Positions 46,358-57,114 of a stretch of 64,000 nucleotides of DNA are shown here, piece by piece. The DNA is from Atherinomorus stipes (taxonomy: Eukaryota; Chordata; Actinopteri; Atheriniformes; Atherinidae): contig JALJCO010012701.1 in assembly GCA_023101725.1 (NCBI GenBank), positions 10,001-74,000 of the forward strand. The letters run 5' to 3'. Each line of letters opens with the position of its first letter. The stretch's first letter is position 1. Both the position numbers and the translations under genes were made by a program. The notes under the pieces are model-generated. The model was not told the origin of the DNA. It saw nothing but the letters and a program-made list of their open reading frames with translations, and did not search any database.

Positions 46358-47206
46358 TAAGTCCGTTCTTCCTGGTCATCTTGGACGTTATTTTTAAGAA
46401 GGTACGCAGCTTTCTACACAACATCTAGATGTCCATCATAGCTGGAACTGAACCAGGAGGCTGAAGCAGCAGTCTGGAGCTGCGTGGCGGGACTACCGTC
46501 TCAGTCTGGATGAGACTGGAACCCATTCTGCTGTTCCAGAGAACGGTAGAAGTCCAGGATGACCTGGACTCTTACAGGCTACGGGGGGAGGAAAGGCGTG
46601 GTGAGAACGTTAACCATGACCCCGGCTGAGCTCTGAAGGTCCTGAGGGAAAGTTCTGCCTCGGTGAGGTTTCCGTGACAACGCTTTCCAAGCATCAGTTA
46701 GGGTCCCTAAAAGGCTTCAAACAAGGCAAATTCATCCCAGCAGCTTTTTTAGTCACACAAGCTAACGTCACCTGTTCGGGAAGGAAGTGCTCACATGTTC
46801 GATGTCTGCTTTTTACCGATAGCTATCTGATATACCGATATTGTTCAACTCTTAATTTCTAATATCAACCGATGCCGATCTCTGCAGACAGCGTGAGGTT
46901 TATCTTTCATGTTCAACTAAAGATCCCAGAATCTCCTTAACTCAGCCAGAGTTCATGTCTGACTGCCAGATATCGGATACTAGCAGGTATAGAGCCCGAC
47001 CGAGATATCGGCCGGCCGATGCAGACGTTTAGTTAACCCCTGGTAAGCTGGGACTTTCTAAAACTACATAAAACTACATTTTAGTGCTCCGTGACAACAA
47101 ACGTCCTCGTGGAAACACGCTGTTAGAGCGCATTAAGGAGAGCAGGCGAGTTTTAATGCGCTAGTTTTAGCGAGCATATTAGCATTTTAACTGAGCTAGC
47201 TGGATG
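46358..47206. other. intergenic with gatatcgg repeat fragments
   Basis: A gatatcgg-type piece lies at about 46800-47035 (accgatattg, gatatcggccggccgat). The rest shows nothing recognised. Confidence 0.4.
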
Positions 47207-48102
47207 CAGCTGCTAACTCCATCTCTGCTATTAGCTAATGTCAGACTGTTATACAGCTGCTAACTCCATCTCTGCTATTAGCTAATGTCAGACTGTTATA
47301 CAGCTGCTAACTCCATCTCTGCTATTAGCTAATGTCAGACTGTTATACAGCTGCTAACTCCATCTCTGCTATTAGCTAATGTCAGACTGTTATACAGCTG
47401 CTAACTCCATCTCTGCTATTAGCTAATGTCAGACTGTTACACAGCTGCTAACTCCATCTCTGCTATTAGCTAATGTCAGACTGTTATACAGCTGCTAACT
47501 CCATCTCTGCTATTAGCTAATGTCAGACTGTTATACAGCTGCTAACTCCATCTCTGCTATTAGCTAATGTCAGACTGTTATACAGCTGCTAACTCCATCT
47601 CTGCTATTAGCTAATGTCAGACTGTTATACAGCTGCTAACTCCATCTCTGCTATTAGCTAATGTCAGACTGTTATACAGCTGCTAACTCCATCTCTGCTA
47701 TAAGCTAATGTCAGACTGTTATACAGCTGCTAACTCCATCTCTGCTATAAGCTAATGTCAGACTGTTATACAGCTGCTAACTCCATCTCTGCTGTTAGCT
47801 AATGTCAGACTGTTATACAGCTGCTAACTCCATCTCTATTATTAGCTAATGTCAGACTGTTATACAGCTGCTAACTCCATCTCTGCTATTAGCTAATGTC
47901 AGACTGTTATACAGCTGCTAACTCCATCTCTGCTATTAGCTAATGTCAGACTGTTATACAGCTGCTAACTCCATCTCTGCTATTAGCTAATGTCAGACTG
48001 TTATACAGCTGCTAACTCCATCTCTGCTATTAGCTAATGTCAGACTGTTATACAGCTGCTAACTCCATCTCTGCTATTAGCTAATGTCAGACTGTTATAC
48101 AG
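47207..48102. repeat. 47-bp minisatellite, about 19 copies
   Basis: The unit is agctgctaactccatctctg followed by ctattagctaatgtcagact and gttatac. Spacing is exactly 47 bp (47211, 47258). Copies are nearly identical, so recent expansion is likely. Confidence 0.97.
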
Positions 48103-49362
48103 CCTCAATCATACGTGGTGACAGTAAGCTACGTATGTAGCCTCATTCATACGTGGTGATGGTAAGCTACGCTATGTAGCCTCATTCATACGTGGTGACG
48201 GTAAGCTACGTATGTAGCCTCGTTCATACGTGGTGATGGTAAGCTACGTATGTAGCCTCATTCGTACGTGGTGATGGTAAGCTACGTATGTAGCCTCATT
48301 CGTACGTGGTGATGGTAAGCTACGTACGTAGCCTCATTCATACGTGGTGATGGTAAGCTACGTATGTAGCCTCATTCATACGTGGTGACGGTAAGCTACG
48401 TATGTAGCCTCGTTCATACGTGGTGACGGTAAGCTACGTATGTAGCCTCGTTCGTACGTGGTGACGGTAAGCTACGTATGTAGCCTCATTCGTACGTGGT
48501 GATGGTAAGCTACGTACGTAGCCTCATTCATACGTGGTGATGGTAAGCTACGTATGTAGCCTCATTCATACGTGGTGACGGTAAGCTACGTATGTAGCCA
48601 CATTCATACGTGGTGACGGTAAGCTACGTATGTAGCCACATTCATACGTGGTGACGGTAAGCTACGTATGTAGCCTCATTCATACGTGGTAATGGTAAGC
48701 TACGTATGTAGCCACATTCATACGTGGTGACGGTAAGCTACGTATGTAGCCACATTCATACGTGGTGACAGTAAGCTACGTATGTAGCCTCAGACATACG
48801 TGGTGATGGTAAGCTACGTATGTAGCCTCATTCATACGTGGTGACGGTAAGCTACGTATGTAGCCACATTCATACGTGGTGACGGTAAGCTACGTATGTA
48901 GCCTCATTCATACGTGGTAATGGTAAGCTACGTATGTAGCCTCATTCATACGTGGTGACGGTAAGCTACGTATGTAGCCACATTCATACGTGGTGACGGT
49001 AAGCTACGTATGTAGCCTCAGACATACGTGGTGATGGTAAGCTACGTATGTAGCCTCATTCATACGTGGTGACGGTAAGCTACGTATGTAGCCTCATTCA
49101 TACGTGGTGACGGTAAACTACGTATGTAGCCTCATTCATACGTGGTGACGGTAAGCTACGTATGTAGCCTCATTCATACGTGGTGACGGTAAGCTACGTA
49201 TGTAGCCTCATTCATACGTGGTGACGGTAAGCTACGTATGTAGCCTCATTCATACGTGGTGACGGTGGGCTACGTATGTAGCCTCATTCATACGTGGTGA
49301 CGGTAAGCTACGTATGTAGCCTCATTCATACGTGGTGACGGTAAGCTACGTATGTAGCCACA
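48103..49362. repeat. 38-bp minisatellite, about 33 copies
   Basis: The unit is catacgtggtgacggtaagc then tacgtatgtagcctcatt, period 38 bp (48111, 48149). It starts directly where the 47-bp array ends. Each unit carries the near-palindrome gctacgtatgtagc. Confidence 0.97.
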
Positions 49363-49371
49363 ACTGCTCTG

Positions 49372-49569
49372 GGACAGACTGATGGAAGCGTCTCGCCTAC
49401 TGCCCCTCCCACCACCACAGGAACATTCACATACATTCATACAAGGCAAGGAGGGTTAAGTTTCTTGCCCAAGGACACAACGACATATGGCTGGGGGAAT
49501 CGGGATTCGAACCGCCGATCCCCCGATCATTGGCCGACCTGCTCTACCACCTGAACCCCTGTCGCCCCT
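49372..49569 (-). mobile_element. tRNA-derived SINE
   Basis: On the minus strand, ggtggtagagcaggtcgg (box-A region) precedes ggttcgaatccc (box B, 49502-49513 on plus). Downstream is gtgtccttgggcaagaaact. This is the common fish SINE layout. Confidence 0.75.
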
Positions 49570-50545
49570 GATTACTTTACCTACTCCAGCTAATTCCTAG
49601 GATTTTTATTCCTAGGACTTCTGCAGTCAATCCTAAGATTACATTACTCATTTGTAGCATTTTTATTCCTAGGACTACTTTTTATATGCTTCATTTATTT
49701 TGTGTCTAGGTGAGAATCTGTTGTCAATAACCTTTTCATCAAGAAGTCAATAATAAAGTTAAAACAAAGAGCTGAAGATGTAAAACTTCCCCACTTCCTG
49801 AATGAGGCTTCTGGGCCCCAAATGAAATCTCAGAGTTTTGTTTTGTTTGTTTTATACTACATGTTTGTAGTGACTTCAGGCGCCTAAATTTATGCCCTCG
49901 AGTGCAGAATAAATTATGTTCCCTTTAAATTATACATCTGGAATGCTCCAAGCAGTAAATGATGAATAACTGTGACTTCATGCTTCCAGGGTTATTATAT
50001 TTTTATAGAGGTGAACAACTTCTCAGCAGCTCATAGAAGCAGAGAAACCGGCTCTGAGGGGACGTCTGTCAGACGGATTTACCCTTTTGCAAACTGCTCG
50101 GTGTCCCGTTAGTATTTAAGGCTGGTTTAAGGCAAAAGATGATGAAAAGGTTGAAGAGGACCCGATGATGATGATGATGATGATGAGGGGAAAGAGAGCT
50201 GAGGGTGGGCGTGTTTGTATACGTCTGTTCTGTGGCCCACATCTGTTTTCTGCTCACTTGGTGGAAGGTCAAGAGGTGGTGAGAGAATCAACTTTTAACT
50301 ACAACCCCCCCCCCCCCAACTGCCCTCCCCTCCTGTTGCCACAGGGGGCATCAGATGGACGGGGTGTCTGTAAAGAGAATGCTCTGAGCTTTTCCAACTC
50401 TCTGCTCGTTATCTGCTTCCCTCCATCACAGAAGCCTTTGGTTTAGAGTTTATTTGGGCGGCTGTGGACTTCTGAGTCTCTGATGGAGGTGACAGATTAG
50501 TCGTGAAAAGTGGAGGCTGGAAAGAGCGGCTGGAAACGAATCTGA
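49570..50545. other. intergenic, mostly unique-looking
   Basis: A GAT microsatellite lies at 50164-50187. No gene is recognised; open frame 50165-50446 is partly the microsatellite. Confidence 0.35.
50164..50187 (+). repeat. GAT microsatellite
   Basis: Eight gat triplets. Confidence 0.85.
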
Positions 50546-50734
50546 TTAAAGGAACAGTCCACCACATAATGATGTAACTTTATCTTTACCATGGTGAGAA
50601 AGACTCTGCAACCTTTTAATATCTCAAATTGCAGCCGGCGATCAGGAAGGCTTCTAGTTTCCCCCAGCACCTATAATGGGTCCCCAAGGTCCGAGCCAAC
50701 AAGGTCCATAAAAGTCCACAAAAACGTGTCAATA

Positions 50735-51869
50735 GACGCTTTGGACTGTAGGAACCTTCTGGAGTTTCAGGAACCAGGCCGTTTTGTGCATTCGGACTTA
50801 TGGAACCAGGAACAGGACGTTTTGTGCATTGGGACTTATAGGAGCCCAGGAACCTGAAGCCTCAGTTCTTGAACCTTTTTAGCTCCTACTCCGAAGCAGG
50901 GTCTTTTCAGGGTTCCATAAACGGAACTGAAATACGTAGCTGTTTGGTGATTGGTAGAACTGGTAAGCCACGCCCCTTACATGATCTCCGCTTCTTCCAG
51001 CCGCCATATTTAAAGAGTCTCACAGCTGTTTAACAAGATCGTAATAACAAGAACTATTCCAGCAGGAGCGTAGCAACTCATTATTAAATCCATCAGAATG
51101 GAACACGTCCCGATCCAGAACTGTTCTGAAACGTCCAAAAGCAATTATTTTATATTAATTTAATGACCCAGATACAGCTGAAAGTATAGCAGTAGCATCT
51201 GCGGCTGCCGCCTGGACACTTTAGTAGACAGACCATCCACTAAGGTTCCGGACGTACTTCAGCAAAAGGTAAACAAGGTAAAGCTGGTACAAGTGTCTGG
51301 GCGGTCTTCAGAAACGTAAACAAAACGTTAGGGCAACTTTCCAACGGGGGGGGCTGTTCCATTACATGATACATATGACTGTGATGATGAAAAGCTGGTA
51401 AGCAGCTTTATAACAGCTTTGAATAAAAGAGATGAGAAACCTCAGTTCGTATCAGATGATCTGGGGCATAAATGGTAAATGGACTGTACTTATATAGCGC
51501 TTTTCCAGTCATACTAACCGCTCAAAGCGCTTTACACTACATATCACATTCACCCAGTCACACACACATTCATACCCTGATGGGCACATTGGGAGGCAAC
51601 TTGGGGTTCAGTGTCTTGCCCAAGGACACTTCGGCACGTAGTCTGGGGAAGCCTGGAATCGATCCCACAACCCTCCGGTTGAAAGACGACTGCTCTTCCA
51701 CCTGAGCTACAGCTGCAATCGTTGTCTGTCACAACGATTGCGTCATACATGGTCCCTAACGACGTCCTCCCTCATGTGCAAACGCACACCGAAGGCGAAG
51801 GGTAGTTCTGATAACTAAACTCCGTACACGGAGTTATAGGAACTGCGTTCTTAGAACGTCTCTGTCCGA
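50735..51869. mobile_element. insertion inside the TTAA element
   Basis: Absent from the other copies. An AATA is present at both junctions (gtgtcAATAgacg and cctAATAttcc). Left gaaccaggccgttttgtgca; right has cttagaacgtctctgtccga. Class unknown. Confidence 0.5.
51464..51720 (-). mobile_element. tRNA-derived SINE with gcgcttt tail
   Basis: On minus, gtagctcaggtggaagagca then gggatcgattcc resembles tRNA boxes A and B. The plus-strand side has tatatagcgcttttccagtc and ctcaaagcgctttacactac, typical of a teleost repeat. Confidence 0.7.
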
Positions 51870-52344
51870 ATGCGCCTAATATTCCTCCATACTGCTCGTC
51901 CAACGTAACCCAAGAGTCCTGAGTGGGTAGAACCAGAATTTACTGGAAACGACGTCATTTAATAGATTTTTAGAGCCGAAACAGTAACATTGTATTGATG
52001 CGATGTAGTACTGATGTAGTACTGATGTAGTACTGATGTAGTACTGTTTAGGCTCTAAAATCTACTAAATGACGTCGTTTCCAGTAAATTCTGGAGCTAC
52101 CCACTAGACACTGGGATTACATTGGACGAGCAGTATGGAGGAATATTGACACAGTTTTGTGGACTTTTATGGACCTTTTTGGCTCGGACCGGTGAACTCC
52201 ATTATATGAAAGTTGGGGGGAAACGAGAAGCCTTCCTGATCACCGGCTGCATTTGAGATGTTAAAAAAGTGCTGCAGAGTCTTTCTCACCATGAGGGGGT
52301 GGAAGATAAAGTTACATCATTCTGTGGGTGGAATGCTCCTTTAA

Positions 52345-53050
52345 TGTGACTGCTGGGTGCTGCAGAGCTGCAGATTTCCAGGTAATTGTTTAAAATGTGC
52401 AGCACATTTTATGGGGGGGGGGTTGCAGGGGCCATCATCACGCTCAGTATTTTTGTTCTAGCAATTACAAAGTCAGGATTTTATGTGACCATATCCGGTG
52501 ATGGAGCACTTCCCTCTGCGAGGGGGGGCCAAGGCTGTGCTGGCTAATCTCCCCAGCAGTGACCTCCCTCCCGGCTGTTGGCAGGTAGCTCACCTTGGCT
52601 TCTGATTTATCACAACAGTGAGAAGGGCGGGATGATAGGGTTGTTTAAGGGGGGGCTCGGCGCAGGCTTGCAGCAGGTCTGTGGCCAGAGTTTATGACCG
52701 CGGCTTTGCTTTGTTTCAGTGCTTCCACAGCTCTTACAGCGGTGGAAAACCACGACTCCGGCAGCACCTCTGGGTCCTTATGCTAATCTAGAGCTGCTCT
52801 TTGCATCTTTCATGTGTGTCGACCTCTTTTCAGCTCGCTTAACATGAAAAACAAGCTGCTCTTACAGGAGCAGGCAGGTGGTCGGTCCAACTTCAGGTGT
52901 GTTAGAAACTCACTGACAACAGAGGGAGCTAAAATCTACATGGATGCAGCGATTATGTCTCGTTTATCATCTGGTCATCACACTGGTCAACATAGGGGAT
53001 TTTATTTTGGGGGTGCACCTAATGGAATCAAGGAACCCCTGAAATTTAAG
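52345..53050. other. unique-looking GC-balanced island
   Basis: About 450 bp (52350-52800) without repeats, with mixed composition. It might be conserved non-coding DNA; nothing in the sequence alone proves it. Confidence 0.25.
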
Positions 53051-53180
53051 ATTTTATACACATATATATGTATATATATATAAACATTACCGCCCCGCTG
53101 CCCTTCACTATATTTTTTAAAAAATAACATATATATATGTATATGTATGTATATAAACATATATATATACCAGCATATAT
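53051..53180. repeat. TA/TATG microsatellite
   Basis: Several ta runs with catatatatg interruptions. Confidence 0.75.
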
Positions 53181-53242
53181 ATACTTCATGGCCACTTTAT
53201 TAGGTACATCTTGCTCGTACCAGGTTGGAGCCCTTTGCCTTC

Positions 53243-53812
53243 ACACACTCAGAAATATGGAGGTACCAGACAGGATCATTTCTGTACCTGTACGTACATT
53301 TGTTACAAATGTTCTCTCAAAAGTAAATATTGGTCTTTATGAGGCTAGAAGCACCTATATACTATGAAAAAGGCTCCAAAGTAATATAAAGTACACATTT
53401 GTACCATTCCAACCCTAAGGGTACCTGCAGCATTGAAACATGTGTGTACTTGTACAATAACTATAAATAGCAGTACTTCTAAACAGTAGTATAATTATAG
53501 TTATTATATTATGATTTTCATAATAATCATAGTAATAATTATATGTATAATTATATATGTGTTTGGCCTAATATTTCTATAATAATTATTCATTTATTAT
53601 TAGCATCTTTGATTGTTGTCATAATCTCTATTTTATTGACTTTTATTCATCATCTTTAATTGGTTTAATTGTACTTTATTAACTCATACAGCTTGATAAG
53701 GTACAGAAATGGACCATGAAGGTACAGAAATGTCTTTCAGAAAGGAACCCCCCCCCAGCAACAAGCTTTGAACCCTTTTAGGTACAAACTGGTACCTCTG
53801 TTTCTGAGTGTG
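53243..53812 (-). mobile_element. GTACC-rich MITE, copy 5 (full length)
   Basis: acacactcagaaatatggag at one end and ctctgtttctgagtgtgt at the other. About 570 bp and complete, the best copy for defining the family. Confidence 0.88.
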
Positions 53813-54611
53813 TGCAGCAGTTTGCCGTTTACCGTATCTTCATTTTTTCTTTCTTCTTTACACTCTCTTTTATTTTTGGTCACTCCTGATCCTTTCTTTT
53901 CATTACCCCCCCCCCCCCCCACAAAATAAAAATAAATAAGAAACAGCAATAATACGCAAAATCTATGTACAAACAAGGATTCAAAAGAATAAATTACACA
54001 AATTAATCATCAAGAACAGCTTTATATCCATACCGCTGCCCTTGGCAAAGCAACTCTGTTCAACAGAAAGCAGCCAGATCATCATTCTGCCGCTACCATG
54101 CTGGACAGGACGAGTTAAAGAGTTAATGAACACAAGAGTTGATAAAACAGAAACATCATCCAGCACAAACAGTTCATCTTTCCAATGAAAGCAGCACAAA
54201 CAAAGAGCTGAGCTGCAGAAGTGATGGATGGGGGGTTTGTCTGATGGTAACATGGGAGACGAGCTTCATCGGCTGCAGCTCACATGTGTTAAATCTCACT
54301 GATGAGCTGGAACACACCCACGCACAAACTTTAAATCTGAACATGAAGCATCCAAAAGAAAATAAGGAGAAACAAAACAACAAAAGAAAAACAGATTTGT
54401 TCTTAACTTTTCATGAACAGCAAGATCCTAAATGTTTTCTGTTTATTTTCCTCCAGAGAAGGAAAAACTCTTCATCACTGAGTCCAGAGACGCTTTCAAA
54501 GTCCAGTCCACGTTATTTATGTGCACATTTAGATCAGAACATGTCTCCGAAGTGCTGCACGTACAAATACTTAAATATAAATATCAAATAAAACAATAAA
54601 AACAAATGTTC
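53813..54611. other. intergenic, nothing firmly recognised
   Basis: The segment 54067-54113 (aaagcagccagatcatcatt) recurs at 12670-12715 next to the C-rich repeat, so part is retroposon-related. Open frame 54139-54591 has no known domain. Confidence 0.35.
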
Positions 54612-54690
54612 AATCTTTATTTATTTATTTATGAAGCACTTTTCCAGCAAGTTGCTCGACTCAAAGCGCTTTACAGTTAAAAACATCCTA
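54612..54690 (-). mobile_element. gcgctttaca-type SINE fragment
   Basis: ttatttatttatgaagcact and ctcaaagcgctttacagtta match the corresponding end of the 51464 SINE. Confidence 0.55.
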
Positions 54691-54702
54691 CTACAGCATG
54701 TA

Positions 54703-54734
54703 TACATATAAATATATATATATATATGTGTGTG

Positions 54735-54781
<47 letters not shown>

Positions 54782-54878
54782 ATATGTATGTGTGTATGTA
54801 TATGTATGTTTATATATATATATATATATATGTACATATACACATACATATATGTGTGTGCGTATGTGTATGTATTTG

Positions 54879-54911
<33 letters not shown>

Positions 54912-54935
54912 TGTATGTATGTATGTATATATCGT
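54703..54935. repeat. TA/TATG/TGTA microsatellite
   Basis: About 230 bp of ta, tatg and tgta repeats; open frames here are by-products. Confidence 0.9.
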
Positions 54936-54943
54936 AACAGTAA

Positions 54944-55277
54944 GCTTAAAGCTTAAAGTTTTAGTACGAGTAAACTAACAGTATACCTACAAATATACTT
55001 TCAGTATACTTTAAAGTGTACTTTCTGAAAATAAAAGTAAGCTTGAAGTTTTAGTACAAGTACACTCAGAGTATACCAGAAGATTACGTTAAGTATTCTT
55101 AAAAGTATTCTTTTAAATACTTAAATGTGTCAATTTAGTCCCAAGAAGTACACTCGTTAGTATATTGGTAGTACACTGATAGCAGTGCACTTGGTAAATA
55201 AAAGTACACTTGGGGGAGATACTGTAGTATACTTGAGTATACTTAATGACAGGTACTTAAGGAATACTTGTTTTTGG
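54944..55277. repeat. agtatactt-rich dispersed element, second copy
   Basis: agcttgaagttttagtacaa, agtatac and tacttgtttttggta match the last third of the 26030-26912 element in the same order. Confidence 0.75.
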
Positions 55278-56299
55278 TACGGGTTATGAGTTAGATGACT
55301 TTAAAGTGTTGGTAAGTCGGTGTCGGAGGCTGTTCGCGTTAAAGGGAGCAAATGTTGGTGATACTTTGTTTATCGTGGAGGCCTTATCAGCTGCAGCGCT
55401 TTCTGCAGTCATTTATCGCTCGTTCCGATCAGCGTTTCACTCCAACTCTGCAAAGACCTGCGGTACAAGTGAAGGAAAGAAATTCCAAAGCCCTTCCTGC
55501 ACAGCTCCGCATATTTCCCCTCGCCTTTGAGAGTGACGTTGATGCCGGTTCCCACAGTGGAGAGACAAGTGCCCGGTCAGCTTCATGCACTCCACAAATC
55601 AGCAGAAGCGCTGGCTTCCTGGACGATACGCTGACACGGAGCAGAGCGCGCTGGAATCCACGGCTGCATGCACAGACCCTCCAGGTTATCAGAGTATTTT
55701 TAAAGCTGCATTTAAAGGGGAAGTTCAGCATTTCTGACATAGGGCCTCATTTACAAGTGAGCCAGAATCCTGCTGATCACTGAAGACAGTTTCAACATAT
55801 TTCATCCCGTTATTCTAGTTCCAGTGGGTCGCTGATGCTAATGCTAGTGGAAGTCAATAGGAATCTGCTAGCCTGTCATTAAAACCAATCTTATCCACTC
55901 CACAGAAGATCCGAGGCCAATCAGCAAGATTATCTGTGCAAATGACATGTTAAACTAGTAAACTCGTGTGTTAAACTAGTAAAACTAGCTTTGTATGACT
56001 AATTTTGCATTACATGATGAGAAACTAGTTTCTTACCAGCTTACTACCTTTGTCCGTTTATTCTGGTTCATAAGAGACATGAAAAAGTTCCAAATCATCT
56101 TAAAATCTGACATATCCTCATGCCTATCAGACGTGGTCATATTTTAGACTTTACTCTGTATTTGTGTAATCAGATTCCTTCATGCACGTAACAACAGATG
56201 ACATCACTCTGCTGCCAAAAACTAGGAAGCAAAACTTCGTAAAGTTTCTCAGCAGCAACAATCAAAATGCAACGAAACGCATTTTTACATTGAAAACCA
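55278..56299. other. intergenic, nothing firmly recognised
   Basis: A ttaaaggggaagttcagca near 55715 resembles the start of a TTAA element. The open frame 55352-55783 (143 codons) has no domain I know and no splice context. Confidence 0.3.
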
Positions 56300-56991
56300 T
56301 CATTTAGTAGATTTATAGAGACTCAACATTTTACATCAGTACTACATCAGTACTACATCAGTACCACATCGCATCTCCTGCTACAGCACGCGATGCACAT
56401 TCACGAAACTACAGAAGCCAAAAAGCGGCAGACGAGATCACGCGTTCTCTTTTTCTTTCTTTCTTTGTTTTAAATCAACATCAACCCCTCTTCGGACCCT
56501 CTTGTGTTTGTCTGCAACTCTGTCGCTCTTAGCAAAATGTAAACAGAGAATTTCTTCTTCTACGCTTGTATTATCTGCAGAGTAGGCTCTGAACGCCGAG
56601 GGCTTCCGTAGTGTTGTGTGAATTGCGCATATGCGCGCTTCGCAGAAGTAAGATGTAGTACTGATGTAGTACTGATGTAGTACTGATGTTTTACTGTTTA
56701 GGCTCTAAAAATCTAATAAATGATGTTTCCAGTAAATTCTGGACGCTCACCCACTCAGGACACTTGGAGTACATTGGACGAGCTATGGAGGAATATTGAC
56801 ACGTTTTTGTGGACTTTTAAGGACCTTTTGGCCTCGGACCCCGGTGAACTCCATTATATGAAAGTAGGGGGGAAACGAGAAGCTTCTGATCACCGGCTGC
56901 ATTTGAGTAGTTATTAAAAAGTGCTGCAGAGTCTTCTCACCATGAGGGGGTGGAAGATAAAGTTACATCATTCTGTGGGTGGAATGCTCCT
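56300..56991. mobile_element. TTAA-family MITE, third copy
   Basis: Inverted gtagtactgatgtagtactg and cagtactacatcagtactac segments, then ctccattatatgaaagtagg and gggtggaatgctcct/TTAA (56992-56995). The left end is not clear. Confidence 0.7.
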
Positions 56992-57114
56992 TTAAGCGGC
57001 AACCGGCCCAAAAGGGCCGTCAGTATTTCACATGTCCCTCCTACCGTGTGTAAACATGATGTGAAATACTGTAAAACACTCATTAATGTGTCTTCCCTCT
57101 GCAGGAATGCAGAG

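Larger units (their letters stand above)
50550..52340. mobile_element. TTAA-flanked MITE interrupted by another insertion
   Basis: TTAA/aggaacagtccaccac at the left (TTAA 50546-50549) and gggtggaatgctcct/TTAA at the right (52341-52344). The outer element is 50550 to about 50734 plus about 51870-52340. Its centre has gtagtactgatgtagtactg repeats. About 1.1 kb of other DNA, including a SINE, separates the parts. Confidence 0.75.

Noticed and set aside
47207..49362. CRISPR-like regular repeat
   Set aside because: No spacers: units are directly tandem with no unique sequence between, and the genome is eukaryotic.
49490..49569. Functional tRNA gene
   Set aside because: Box A and B words are present but no full cloverleaf was seen, and the flanks match a SINE.
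55352..55783. 143-codon plus-strand frame
   Set aside because: No known domain, no splice context and adjacent to MITE sequence.
56620..56640. NRF1-like gcgcatatgcgc word
   Set aside because: It has two extra bases relative to the NRF1 consensus and lies in a MITE-rich stretch.
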